Shown: positions 1 to 9,938 of the stretch, piece by piece
Layout of the letters: the number at the start of each line of letters is the position of its first letter
Position numbering within the stretch: the stretch's first letter is position 1
Source of the DNA: Conchocele bisecta
Lineage: Eukaryota; Mollusca; Bivalvia; Lucinida; Thyasiridae
DNA: 64,000 nucleotides
Assembly (NCBI GenBank): GCA_029237695.1
Contig: CM055272.1
Span: 34,358,791-34,422,790 of the forward strand
Direction of reading: 5' to 3'
The notes under the pieces: model-generated
What the model saw: the letters and a program-made list of their open reading frames with translations, nothing else
Databases searched by the model: none
Told to the model about the DNA's origin: nothing
Program-made: the position numbers and the translations under genes

Positions 1-147
1 ATGTTTATACAAGTTTCTGCAGTATGAATACTTTTACATGCCTGCAGAGCTATGTCGCCTACTGTTACGTGATATAGATTTTTGTGAATTTCGGGTGGCA
101 AATAAAATTGAATTAACCTCGCCAACTTCAAAGGTCAATGTCATTTA

Positions 148-348
148 CAGAGCTCCAGTTAAGGTGCATAATTTGGAAAAATTCCGGTATTTTTTCTTAT
201 TTCTTCACCAAAATGGCAAGATGTGAGTTCTTTACAATTGTCTCAATGAGACGGTTCTAAAGCACTCACAACTTGCCATTTTTGGAGAAGAAATAACGAA
301 ATTTCCCCCATAAAACGATCAAATTACGCGCCTTAACTGGAGCTCTGG
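148..348. repeat. foldback (inverted-repeat) element
   Basis: The arm CAGAGCTCCAGTTAAGGTGC at 148 returns as its reverse complement near 329-348. Inner parts (AATGGCAAG at about 211 and CTTGCCATT at about 273) also pair, so the whole 200 bp can fold back. No coding capacity is seen; it is probably a MITE. The rest of 1-575 holds nothing I recognise. Confidence 0.65.
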
Positions 349-938
349 GTCAACTTAAAATGCACAATTCATCACACTAAAACCAGTTTATGCTGGTTTC
401 CATATACAAGCTTCTAGATGTTAGCTGTGGCTATACAATGTATGCATTCCAAATTCTTATTTTGGTACGGAGTTTGCGCATGCACCCTTACATACAAGAC
501 ATATTGACATGCATGGCAAAGCAGCCTTAACACACTGACATCGACCAGTGCAGCCTTTCATACAGCCACATCGAATCAGTCACATGCAGGATGCACTGGC
601 AATTGGGAGGGAGCACCACAATGGTTGCCACTTTCCTGACTCGTTAGTCCACCCCCATGCAGCAGGATATACTTCAGGCAGTTGTGTCTCATGTGCATGA
701 CCCCAGATGTGACCGCCATGTAGTGTTGCCCGCTTGATATGCTGCTCAAGAAAAGCAGTGTACGTCCCATTGCGGTGAACAGTTGCTTTCGAACTTCATT
801 AACACTGTTTGAATCACTGGTGCGGTCATACAGCAGGACGGTGAAACGTTCTAGCACCTGAATATCACGTTCACTGATTGCGTTTGGGCCTTCTGCTAGC
901 ACACGGAAAGTTTCCGTAACTTCGCAAAATGAACACAT

Positions 939-1037
939 GGACCCGGTTGCTCAAAGGTTCTGTTAGCCTAACAGACTGTTAAATCCTTAACAATGTTAAG
1001 TCTGTTAAGCAAACAGAGGTTTTGAGCAACCGGGTCC
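939..1037. repeat. GGRCCCGGTTG foldback MITE, copy 1
   Basis: A short element with terminal arms GGACCCGGTTGCTC and GAGCAACCGGGTCC and an inner pair around GTTAAATCCTTAAC. It interrupts the minus-strand pseudogene. Related copies lie at 5674-5776 and 33501-33673. Confidence 0.85.
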
Positions 1038-2188
1038 AAATTTTCCATGTCGTCATTTGCCCTATAGAATAGAACGATGATACGGTGTCGCATACAGTAT
1101 ATGCATGATACATCGGCATGCATAGGGACTTCTGTGTTCCAATAGCTGCTGATATATCATGAACAGGAATGTAGCGATGATCTTTTCCAGTACTATAGGA
1201 CACCCACGCCACACTCGTAGCCACATCAGAATCAACTGTTCGTATCATGAATGAATTGTATCATTCAGCGACTGTATCAGTAAGGTGTACCATTAACCTT
1301 GAATCTGCTTCTTCGTGGTTACACGGCGAAAGTATACGTAAATCTTCACGGACTTGGACACACACGACACAGTCACCATGTGTTACAATCAATTGTTTGT
1401 TGTCGGGAACAGAGAGTGAGCGCACCTCCTCCGATATTAGCATGAACCGCTCCGACTTGTTTACATCATCGTTGAGAAATAAAGCCAGCTTTTTGGTAGA
1501 GGGGTGCAGCGTGATACCTTGATCCTCACACCCTTTCCCCTTGATTTCCTTGTTTGTTCTTTTAGGCTGTCCTCCCTATATACAGCAAACACTATATCAA
1601 ACTGTCGGTGGTTATCAAGCACTCGAGAGATGTATGGAAATAATGTGTCATTCATGTAGTCGGCGAATGTCTTGCCCTTGTCAGGTGGCAGGCAATTAAT
1701 TACTGCTGCTCCATCCATGAGCATGAACTCAGCATTTGGAGTATGCATAACCGGCGTGATGTTAGCTGCCTTTTCGAATGTTTCCATTGTCTGAAAGGTA
1801 AGGGGATGCGCTTGATTTTCATGCGAGAAGAAAATATCTGAACTACCACCCCGAACTGCACTTGCTGCGAATAATCGGGCGAGCGTAGAACATGTGTCTT
1901 GCAGCGCTTTCTCTTGTGGGCGTTTGGTTTGTCGAGTGCTGGTAGGGGCCATTATGTGTAGCTTATTCTTTGTTAATGGCTTGAAAATGGAGTCTGTGTG
2001 TGTCTTGGGGCGCTTTGTAAGATACTCGTCAAACTGTTGTAGGCCGGCTTCTCGGAGTTTCTGCACACAGAGGATTGCTGATTCTGAAAGAATCTATATC
2101 GTGTGTAAGTAATAGAGTACTTCACCATTTTCTGCGAAGGGATTGCACATAGCGTTGATCACCTTTTCTAGTGATATGCAATCATTAA

Positions 2189-2763
2189 CAAACTTTGCTT
2201 TGTTTGTTCATGGTGTGCATTTGGTGTGCTCCTTGGGGCAGTGGTAGTGATGATAGATTCTTCAAAAGTGTTAATCACACATGTAACTTCGGGTGAAGCA
2301 ATGGACCACCGCTGGAGTGCGTCTGTGTGATGTGTCTTCCCTATTACACCACCGTCACCCGTTATCGTTACATTGTTCTGCTCGTGAGTCTGGTCCACTG
2401 CTATGTTCGAAAACTTTCGCCCAGTTTTGTTTACTGTGAAATGTCCACTCTCAAACTCAACATCTACTTGAGAATGTAGTTTGGATAATGTAACCATGTC
2501 CCGGATGTGGACTGGTACCCATCTTTCGTAGTGAGTATGATTCAGAACCATGAACCATGGAGCAAGTCCAGTTACCCTTGATTTGTATACTAGTATATCA
2601 CACTTTCCTTCTCTGATCGAGCGGGTGTACACTAGCACAAGGAGTTCTAGTTCAAGGACATGGTACATGTACTGAAACTGTGGATTTGATGCAGACATTT
2701 CCGATGCCCATAAATCCACATCATCTGGTGAGTATGCTGGTGGACCCGATTTGTGATATTCAA
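2189..2763. repeat. 575-bp direct copy left of the gap
   Basis: This 575-bp stretch starts with CAAACTTTGC and ends directly at the first N. The same 575 bp starts directly after the last N at 3264. I see only two substitutions (G/A near 2237 against 3312, A/G near 2448 against 3523). Best read as the same locus present at two contig ends. Confidence 0.9.
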
Positions 2764-3263
2764 NNNNNNNNNNNNNNNNNNNNNNNNNNNNNNNNNNNNN
2801 NNNNNNNNNNNNNNNNNNNNNNNNNNNNNNNNNNNNNNNNNNNNNNNNNNNNNNNNNNNNNNNNNNNNNNNNNNNNNNNNNNNNNNNNNNNNNNNNNNNN
2901 NNNNNNNNNNNNNNNNNNNNNNNNNNNNNNNNNNNNNNNNNNNNNNNNNNNNNNNNNNNNNNNNNNNNNNNNNNNNNNNNNNNNNNNNNNNNNNNNNNNN
3001 NNNNNNNNNNNNNNNNNNNNNNNNNNNNNNNNNNNNNNNNNNNNNNNNNNNNNNNNNNNNNNNNNNNNNNNNNNNNNNNNNNNNNNNNNNNNNNNNNNNN
3101 NNNNNNNNNNNNNNNNNNNNNNNNNNNNNNNNNNNNNNNNNNNNNNNNNNNNNNNNNNNNNNNNNNNNNNNNNNNNNNNNNNNNNNNNNNNNNNNNNNNN
3201 NNNNNNNNNNNNNNNNNNNNNNNNNNNNNNNNNNNNNNNNNNNNNNNNNNNNNNNNNNNNNNN
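2764..3263. other. assembly gap, 500 N
   Basis: Exactly 500 unknown bases, a typical scaffolding placeholder. It is flanked by equal 575-bp copies, so its true size may be zero or negative. Confidence 0.99.
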
Positions 3264-3838
3264 CAAACTTTGCTTTGTTTGTTCATGGTGTGCATTTGGT
3301 GTGCTCCTTGGGACAGTGGTAGTGATGATAGATTCTTCAAAAGTGTTAATCACACATGTAACTTCGGGTGAAGCAATGGACCACCGCTGGAGTGCGTCTG
3401 TGTGATGTGTCTTCCCTATTACACCACCGTCACCCGTTATCGTTACATTGTTCTGCTCGTGAGTCTGGTCCACTGCTATGTTCGAAAACTTTCGCCCAGT
3501 TTTGTTTACTGTGAAATGTCCGCTCTCAAACTCAACATCTACTTGAGAATGTAGTTTGGATAATGTAACCATGTCCCGGATGTGGACTGGTACCCATCTT
3601 TCGTAGTGAGTATGATTCAGAACCATGAACCATGGAGCAAGTCCAGTTACCCTTGATTTGTATACTAGTATATCACACTTTCCTTCTCTGATCGAGCGGG
3701 TGTACACTAGCACAAGGAGTTCTAGTTCAAGGACATGGTACATGTACTGAAACTGTGGATTTGATGCAGACATTTCCGATGCCCATAAATCCACATCATC
3801 TGGTGAGTATGCTGGTGGACCCGATTTGTGATATTCAA
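3264..3838. repeat. 575-bp direct copy right of the gap
   Basis: Partner of 2189-2763 in the same orientation and of the same length. The sequence then continues uniquely into 3839-4079. Confidence 0.9.
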
Positions 3839-4079
3839 TGTACTGCCTCATCATGATTGTATAGAGAACAACAGTTACTGCTGTGACTTCATGTGCATAG
3901 CGAGTGCACTTGATGTGTGTAGCTGTGAGACAAGACTCTGCAACACCAGATGTGAAAATACCAGCTTCTGTAAGGGCTTCCACCAATCCACTTTCTTCCC
4001 ATCCACCCACCCACCCATCCACGCCCATTGCATACTTTTCGTGATCGCATAGAGGTTGGGACGCTAAGGGACGCAACAT

Positions 4080-5673
4080 CTAACGCGATGTCATTACTAC
4101 AATTCGCTGAATAAAATTGTGTCGTATGCTGGTTGTTTTGTATTTCGTATTTGTAATATTCCATCATAATTTTTTTTCAAAAACACATGAGACTATTCCA
4201 ATTGTGAACATTCTAATGTGCTACGAAAACATGTATTCACTGAAAAAATAATAATAAGAGAAACAACAGGCAACACGTTTTGATGCTTACATTGTACAGA
4301 GTAGACCGTAGGAATAAACAGATTGCAAGATGGTCGTCATTTGGATTAGTAGGTTCAGATGTATTTAAAATTAACTAACGTAATGTTTCAAACCCATAAA
4401 TGATTTTGTAATTTCAGACACTGAGGTGGTCTGGGTACGAGAGTATCCATGTTAATTAGGCTATACGAAAGTTGAATGTGTGGTAGGTTCATGCGAACCA
4501 TAATGCAGTGGGCTCTCATGCAGATGTACAAAGATATGGGAGTAAAATATGTTTGATACGATTGTCAGATCCAGCTTTATAACTTGAAAATTTAACAGCT
4601 GTGTCGAAATTAGGTAGACATCGGAATTATGTAAACTAAATACTTTGAACATCAACAAAACTTCATTCTGAATAATTCATTGGGAACATATAATGGGGAA
4701 ATACAGTTAGAGTGAACACAGTTCTGCCTTCTGGTATACCTTTTTAAATTAAACACTAATGCCACATAAACTTGACGGTTGTTGTTGTTGATTCTGTAAA
4801 ACCCGCACTAACTTTTCTCGGCACCTTTGTGTTCTTTATGGTATTATACTTCTCTCATTTCTTAATGGCACAATTATTGCTCCAAAATCTTCCGCACTGT
4901 ACAATGTTCTTCAAAACTTCTCTTGAGCATATTTGGAATTCAACATGACGTCACGAGTGATCAATATATTGCTACCAAAATTTACAAAACGTAAGAATTG
5001 TTCAACCTAGTCATTGACACTTTGAACTTAAACGTGTCAGAATATCAACGAACCAATTACAACTGATGACATAGCTTGAAAACTATTATCATAGATTGTA
5101 AGATTGTCAAAAACAAAATAAACCGATGGCTAAAGAAAATTACTGAACTTGATATATCAGGTTTTGACCTTGACATTGACCTTGAATTTTGAACAATGAT
5201 GGTCAAAATTGATTTCATTTGACTCTTCACTCAATATGTAGTCACAGTATATGTTCCAATATTACAGTATTTTTGGATTAGATGCAGTGATATGCAACCA
5301 AATAGAACATCCTGGCTGAAATTTGAAGTTTTTCCTACTTGACCTTGACCTTCAATCCTGACATTGAACTATAAATGTCGCGTAAACAATGTAATTAATT
5401 TGTGCATTTATACTACTATCGTTCTATACTCAAATGTAGGTATAAATGGTCAAATATATGCATATATATTCGAGTTTAAGACAGTAAGTGATTTTTGCCG
5501 GCGGCCATCTTGGATTTATGCAAATTAGGTCATTCCGGTGGATTTTTTTCGTGGCCACCCGTCTGATTTTTGTCGAAATTCATCACTGAACAGATATGCA
5601 AAATTTGGCAGGCTCTTCCAAAAGTGCACAGATCGACCTTTTTTCTGCACATATCTATCGCACTATTACACAG
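4080..5673. other. intergenic, no gene seen
   Basis: AT-rich sequence with no convincing coding frame. Around 5160-5360 it has several TGACCTTGA-type motifs, and near 5500 a GGCGGCCATCTTGGAT motif that recurs in the array at 30.7-32.5 kb, so part of it is probably old repeat. Confidence 0.6.
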
Positions 5674-5776
5674 CAGGGCCCGGTTGCTCTAAGCCTATGT
5701 TACTGTTAAATCCTTAGCAATGCTAAGGATTTAACAGTCTATTAAGCTAACAGAAGCTTTGAGCAACCGGGCCCTG
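5674..5776. repeat. GGRCCCGGTTG foldback MITE, copy 2
   Basis: Arms CAGGGCCCGGTTGCTC and GAGCAACCGGGCCCTG with an inner GTTAAATCCTTAGCA / TGCTAAGGATTTAAC pair. Same family as 939-1037. Confidence 0.9.
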
Positions 5777-6049
5777 GTTAACATATCAAAATCCATTCCA
5801 GTTACTTAGGGGTGAAATGGTTAAAACTCGGGGTTTCCTGGCGGATTGGCGAATGTGCAGTATTACTGTATGCCAACAGTACTCTATCAGGGCATGTGCG
5901 TGTTCGTGTGTCTCTTTTGGTGGCTATAAACTGCATTTTATACCGATTTCGGGGCATATTTTGAATTCAAGTGCACCCCATCTTTCCTTGTTTCCAGCAA
6001 AATGTAGGGTTTTCTCCATTTAGCTCCTAAACGGCTAAATCTAAGAGGA
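5777..6049. other. unique flank left of the Polinton
   Basis: No gene seen. Before the Polinton inserted, this would have been contiguous with 22821 onward and so lay a few hundred bases upstream of MGST1. Confidence 0.6.
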
Positions 6050-6054
6050 CGGGG
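6050..6054. other. target site duplication, left (CGGGG)
   Basis: CGGGG directly precedes the element end AGTAGTAGT and recurs directly after the other end at 22816-22820. Polintons usually make 6-bp duplications; only 5 bp match here. Confidence 0.75.
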
Positions 6055-6253
6055 AGTAGTAGTAAGGGAGTCAAAATGATACCACCTACCGTGATATCAT
6101 TTATAACCCTCTATAATACCCCCACCACCCCCGAAAAATCAAAAATTGGTTAACGAGGAAAATTGGGTCTCCCGACAGCAAATTTATGAATTTTTGGAGA
6201 AAATAATTTTGAAAAGAGGGAGTCCCAATTATATTGGTAATTGACTTTTGAAA
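6055..6253 (+). repeat. Polinton left terminal inverted repeat
   Basis: It starts AGTAGTAGTAAGGG. By eye it matches the reverse complement of 22617-22815 over all 199 bases. The terminal AGT triplet is repeated three times. Confidence 0.95.
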
Positions 6254-6289
6254 GTATATATTGGTGTCATAAATACATCATGTTTTTTT

Positions 6290-6304
6290 CACGTCCAATT
6301 GAAC
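6290..6304. promoter_or_regulatory. CACGTCCAATTGAAC motif, left end copy
   Basis: A single copy of the motif that forms the array at 22056-22285, preceded by the same T-rich tract (TGTTTTTTTCACG). It lies between the left repeat and the first gene. Possibly a protein-binding site for transcription or replication; this role is inferred. Confidence 0.6.
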
Positions 6305-6336
6305 AGACAAAACAAGTACCAATATTATTAGAGAAA

Positions 6337-6630
6337 ATGGATAATACAATACAATTTGAATTGAAAATTTTTAATGACTGTGTTGAAGAAGTTTACGAAG
6401 CTTACGGGGGTTATAATCCTGTATATAAATTATATAAAATGAGAACACTGGGCGATATCGAATATATGAAATACCAGCGTAATTTATTACGCTCCGATAA
6501 AAACGTTACATTTACAATATTATACCGGCAATTATGTCAACTATACAAGAGGCAAATACAAACATTAAGACGGATACTGCGTATCGGATATGAAACTAAG
6601 GCGTCTTATTATAAAAAATTTAAAAAATAA
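6337..6630 (+). CDS. small basic Polinton protein, unknown
   Basis: This ORF encodes 97 residues from the ATG at 6337 to TAA at 6628-6630. An in-frame ATG at 6280 would place the regulatory motif at 6290-6304 inside the coding region, so I prefer 6337. The protein is lysine/arginine- and tyrosine-rich, with a helical basic C-terminal half (RRILRIGYETK) and no signal peptide or membrane segment. It is the first gene inside the left repeat. The charge could suit nucleic acid binding, but no family is recognised. Confidence 0.55.
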   Translation: MDNTIQFELKIFNDCVEEVYEAYGGYNPVYKLYKMRTLGDIEYMKYQRNLLRSDKNVTFTILYRQLCQLYKRQIQTLRRILRIGYETKASYYKKFKK

Positions 6631-6735
6631 AATCCAACGATTCGTTTACGAATGTACATTTCTACGATATCGCTTATAAAGATATTGAAAAATTATTATT
6701 GAAAAAAAAAAACAACTACTAACTTAATTTATAGC

Positions 6736-6929
6736 CGAGTGTATATTCCTTATCGAAGGTATGTAAACGGGCTATCTGAAATTATTTTTCATCAACCTCG
6801 AGCGGTCTTATAGGAACGCCGTTGTCATACTTTGAGTGTATTTTTCCTTATCGGTGGTATGTAAACTGGCAATCTGAATTTATCAAATTTATCAACCTCG
6901 AGCGGTCGGATAGGAACGCCGTTGTCATG
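6736..6929. repeat. ~95-bp direct duplication
   Basis: GAGTGTATATTCCTTATCG (6736) and GAGTGTATTTTTCCTTATCG (6834) begin two diverged units. Each ends in CAACCTCGAGCGGTC followed by ATAGGAACGCCGTTGTCAT. Confidence 0.85.
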
Positions 6930-6990
6930 CAGTTGTTTACCATAGCGACCACATTTGTAGTGATAGAAATAAATAAATGAAAAATGTTTA

Positions 6991-7063
6991 ACTCCAACCG
7001 CGGCGCGAACACACGACCCTCGTCTCTATACATTATCGCCTTAACCCACACGACCACGTAGCT
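6991..7063 (-). other. degenerate tRNA-like segment
   Basis: On the minus strand, CGTGGTCGTGTGGGTTAAGG resembles the D-arm/A box of type II tRNAs (Ser/Leu), and GTGTTCGCGCC about 35 nt later resembles a B box. The acceptor and T stems do not pair properly, so this is not a working tRNA gene. It may be a tRNA relic, a SINE head or a Pol III promoter. Confidence 0.35.
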
Positions 7064-7323
7064 GTTATGATCATTACCTAAGTGTTGTACAAGTATCGAT
7101 TTACGACAATGTTTCAATTACACGGGTTATGAACCATGCGTAAATTGATAGCTGAGGTAAACAGACAGTTATTTATAGCCGAGTGTATCAATTTACACAG
7201 GTGATTACAGTGTAATCCTCGACCGAATTTGTTATGCGATTACGGCGTAATTCTCAGTGAAAAACACATGTTGTATAGGTATGTAAATTTGTTTACTGCA
7301 CCAATATATTATTTTATAAAATA

Positions 7324-7950
7324 TCACAATGGTGCTGTAACATTTCTTCCGACTTTATCTCCAAGTTTTTCCGTAAATTTATCCCAATCAGTACACTCAA
7401 TATTGGGCATGGTGGAGCGCGCCTTGATTCTTATATCATTTTTTAATTGTTCATATCTCCCCATTTCTTCCACCACGGATTCAAACTCTAAATTTGATAT
7501 TTTCTTATCGGCCAACGCTTTGGACACTATAACGTCGATGCTATTTTTCTTAGACCTGGCGAGAATGGATATTCTATCATGTTTTCTACATTTTTTCTCG
7601 AGTTTTCCACCCGACGCCCTAATTACCATACACAGCAACCCAGAAATGGCCGACACCGCACATAAAATCCCCGCTACAGGAACCGTTATAATGGTGGATA
7701 TAGTTGCAGCTGTCCCCGCCCCACACAACACAGAAACACTCCCCAGAGCCGTGCTAGATGCTTCAGCCGTGTTCACCGCGCGTCTATATTTTTTAGCGTT
7801 TCTTTTTCTATTTGTATATTCTCTAACTAAAATATCCTGCATAGCGACGATATTATTCAACCTAAAATCTGAAATTCTTTCGTTAATTGTACACAGTGTT
7901 GATGGAGTGGTATTGACAATTGGAAGCGTTGATTCGTTCATGATTTTCAA
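7324..7950 (-). CDS. Polinton hydrophobic protein with glycine-rich membrane segment
   Basis: The predicted protein has 208 aa (or 205 from the second ATG at 7941). Residues about 1-60 are polar and helical (INERISDFRLNN, VREYTNRKRNAKKYRR). Residues about 65-112 form two small-residue hydrophobic stretches (ALGSVSVLCGAGTAAT, VPVAGILCAVSAISGLLC) like a membrane hairpin. The C-terminal part is charged and contains KALADKKISNLEFESVVEEMGRYEQ-like helices. I recall similar proteins in cnidarian and other invertebrate Polintons, but none with a known function. It is the last of three consecutive minus-strand genes reading towards the left end, after the fibre gene. It appears intact. Confidence 0.65.
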   Translation of the reverse strand: MKIMNESTLPIVNTTPSTLCTINERISDFRLNNIVAMQDILVREYTNRKRNAKKYRRAVNTAEASSTALGSVSVLCGAGTAATISTIITVPVAGILCAVSAISGLLCMVIRASGGKLEKKCRKHDRISILARSKKNSIDVIVSKALADKKISNLEFESVVEEMGRYEQLKNDIRIKARSTMPNIECTDWDKFTEKLGDKVGRNVTAPL

Positions 7951-7973
7951 TATATTAGTATTTACAAAATAAG

Positions 7974-9905
7974 TTAAATTAACAATGAGACAATAGTGGA
8001 AGAACTCTCTGGGTCACCGATTTTCGTAACAAAGTTAATAACACTACCTTTGGAAAGTCTAATTCGATCATAACCGAGAACGAAACCACCGTCGAACTAT
8101 CTCCAGAGATTTTAGTGACTCCAACTCCCCGTTCTTCCCCATCTACTACAATATTTATCGCGACCGCGCCCACAGGTTTACCACTACCATTAACCGAGCA
8201 GACCGCCATTTGGATAACTTCACCTGCGGCTGTCATAGTGTATCCCCCACATTTATTACTCGCTTTGGCACCGAACGAATATTCATAGTGCCCCTCAACC
8301 AATGGGCCCCGCTTCTCAGCCCAAACTGTTATGGCACGTTTTGGCGTTTTCATTGTTCGCACTATTCCGGCAAGCGCACTGTTTGCGTTATATGCCTCAG
8401 TACGAACTCGTTTTACTTGATCATCAACCGCAACAAGTGATTCATCAACGGCGCGGATAGATTCAACCATTCGGGCTCCTAATCCCGCAATCCCCGTCCG
8501 ATGCTCTGAGCGCAACACCCTATAAGCCTCCGTAAGGGCCGCCTGGTGGTCTTCTCGGGCTTTCTCAATACTCGACCGGGTCTCTTTTTGAAATTCGGTT
8601 ATTTTTTTGTCTAGTTCGGTAAGTGCCGCTTCTCTGCTGAGAGAGTCCTCTAAGCGCAACGCATCATAAGCCTCCGTAATGGTCGCCTGGTGGCCTTCTA
8701 GGGCTTTCTCAACACCCGACCGGGCCTCTTTTTGAAATTCGGTTATTTTCCCGTCTAGTTCAGCAATCGCCGCTTCTCTGATGAGAGAGTCCTCTGAGCG
8801 CAACACCTCATAAACCTTCGCAAGGGCTGCCTGGTGGTCTTCTCGGGCTTTTTCAACACCCGACCGGGCCTCTTTTTGAAATTCGGTTATTTTTTTGTCT
8901 AGTTCACCAACCGCCGCTTCTCTGTTGAGAGAGTCCTTTAAGAGCAACGCATCATAAGCCTCCGTAAAGTCCGCCTGGTGGTCTTCTCGGACTTTATCAA
9001 TCCCCAAACGGGCCTCTTTTCGAAATTTGGTTATTTTTTCGTCTAGTTCAGTAAGTGCCGCTTCTCTGTTGAGAGAGTCCTCTGAGCGCAACGCCCCATA
9101 AGCCTCCGCTATGGCCTCCTTGTGGTCTTCTCGGACCCCCTCAATCCCCAACCGGGTCTCTTTCAGAAATTCGGCTATTTTCCCGTCTAGTTCAGTAAGT
9201 GTAGCTTCTCTGTTGAGAGAGTCCTCTAAGCGCAACGCATTATAAGCCTCCGCAAGGGCCTCCGCAAGGTTCGACTGGTGGTCTTCTCGGACTTTATCAA
9301 TACCCGACCGGGTCTGTTTTCGAAATTTGGTTATTTTTTTATCTAGTTCGGCAACCGCCGCTTCTCTGACTAGAGAGTCCTCTGAGCGAAACACCCCATA
9401 AGCCTCCGTAAGGTCCGCCTGGTGGTCTTCTCGGGCTTTCTCAATACCCGACGTGGCCTCTTTTCGAAATTTGGTTATTTTTTTATCTAGTTCGGTAAGT
9501 GCAACGTATCATAACCCTCCGTAAGGGCCGCCTGGTGGTCTTCTCGGACTTTATCAATATCCGACCTGCTCTCTTTTCGAAGTTTTTTTTACCTAGTTCG
9601 TTTAGTTCCGTTTCTCTGATGAGAGAGTCCTCTGAGCGCAACACCTCATAAGCCGCCTGATCTTTCTCAATATCCGTTCGGACTCCCTCAATTTGTGCAG
9701 TCGCCGTCAGCACTTCTACTCTAACATCTGATATACTCCTGTGAATCCCGTTTGTGACCCTCGATATACTTTTATTTATCAGGGCCTTGGTTTTTCCAGT
9801 AGTTAAAAAGTCACCCTCTGTCGGGATGAATCCACCTTCTACCGGTTCCAAATTCTTTGAATTTGTCACCCAATCGGAAGAACTACCTGGTCCGTATATA
9901 CTCAT
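7974..9905 (-). pseudogene. fibre-like attachment protein, frameshifted
   Basis: Minus-strand gene starting at the ATG at 9905 (short conserved-looking N-terminus with a YGPG motif, polar, possibly the capsid anchor). Then come about eight 48-residue repeats (144 bp) with EDSL, ELD, REDHQ and EAY at fixed places, predicted as a coiled-coil shaft, then a ~115-residue beta-rich C-terminal domain starting near 8340 (ITVWAEKRG). Shaft plus globular head is the architecture of adenovirus-type and Polinton fibres, which bind host cells. Three breaks are visible: near 9585, near 9500, and a probable one-base loss near 8055 that sends the last 22 codons into another frame ending at 7979 instead of 7974. 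The last break also shows that the expected stop lies at 7974-7976. Confidence 0.75.
8490..9660 (-). repeat. 144-bp tandem repeats coding for the fibre shaft
   Basis: Six full in-frame units lie in 8490-9390 and two degenerate ones in 9390-9660. Each unit carries GAGAGAGTCCTCT (plus strand) and TGGTGGTCTTCTCGG. The period is exactly 48 codons for most units. Confidence 0.9.
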
Positions 9906-9938
9906 AATACAATTAATTATAATATTGGGCACCTATAC

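Larger units (their letters stand above)
576..4079 (-). pseudogene. decayed member of a multi-copy invertebrate protein family of unknown function
   Basis: Several minus-strand reading frames follow each other in one logical order: 4079-2760 (repeated in part before the gap), about 2190-2110, 2066-1461, 1443-1261, 1248-979 and 938-576. They show family-like blocks such as WVPVHIRDM, DQTHEQNN, GDGGVIGKT, ADSRLMVHL, IRTVDSDV and CDTVSSF. I remember this block order from multi-copy uncharacterised proteins of cnidarians and molluscs, possibly transposon-borne and possibly nuclease-like, but I cannot name the family. The frame changes near 2190, 2100, 1455 and 1255, and a 99-bp MITE (939-1037) interrupts the coding sequence. 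Some shifts could be introns, but no clear splice pairs were found. The 500-N gap lies inside it. Confidence 0.6.
6631..7323. other. Polinton left non-coding region
   Basis: About 690 bp without a convincing gene. It holds a ~95-bp direct duplication, a degenerate tRNA-like segment and two copies of TTTATAGCCGAGTGTAT (6729 and 7172). Minus-strand frame 6848-7117 has no recognisable content. Confidence 0.6.

Noticed and set aside
2680..3405. Long frames across the gap
   Set aside because: They exist only because unknown bases are read as open frame.
7229..7972. 247-codon plus-strand frame opposite the 208-aa gene
   Set aside because: The composition is that of an antisense frame; the minus-strand protein has the plausible hydrophilic/hydrophobic organisation.
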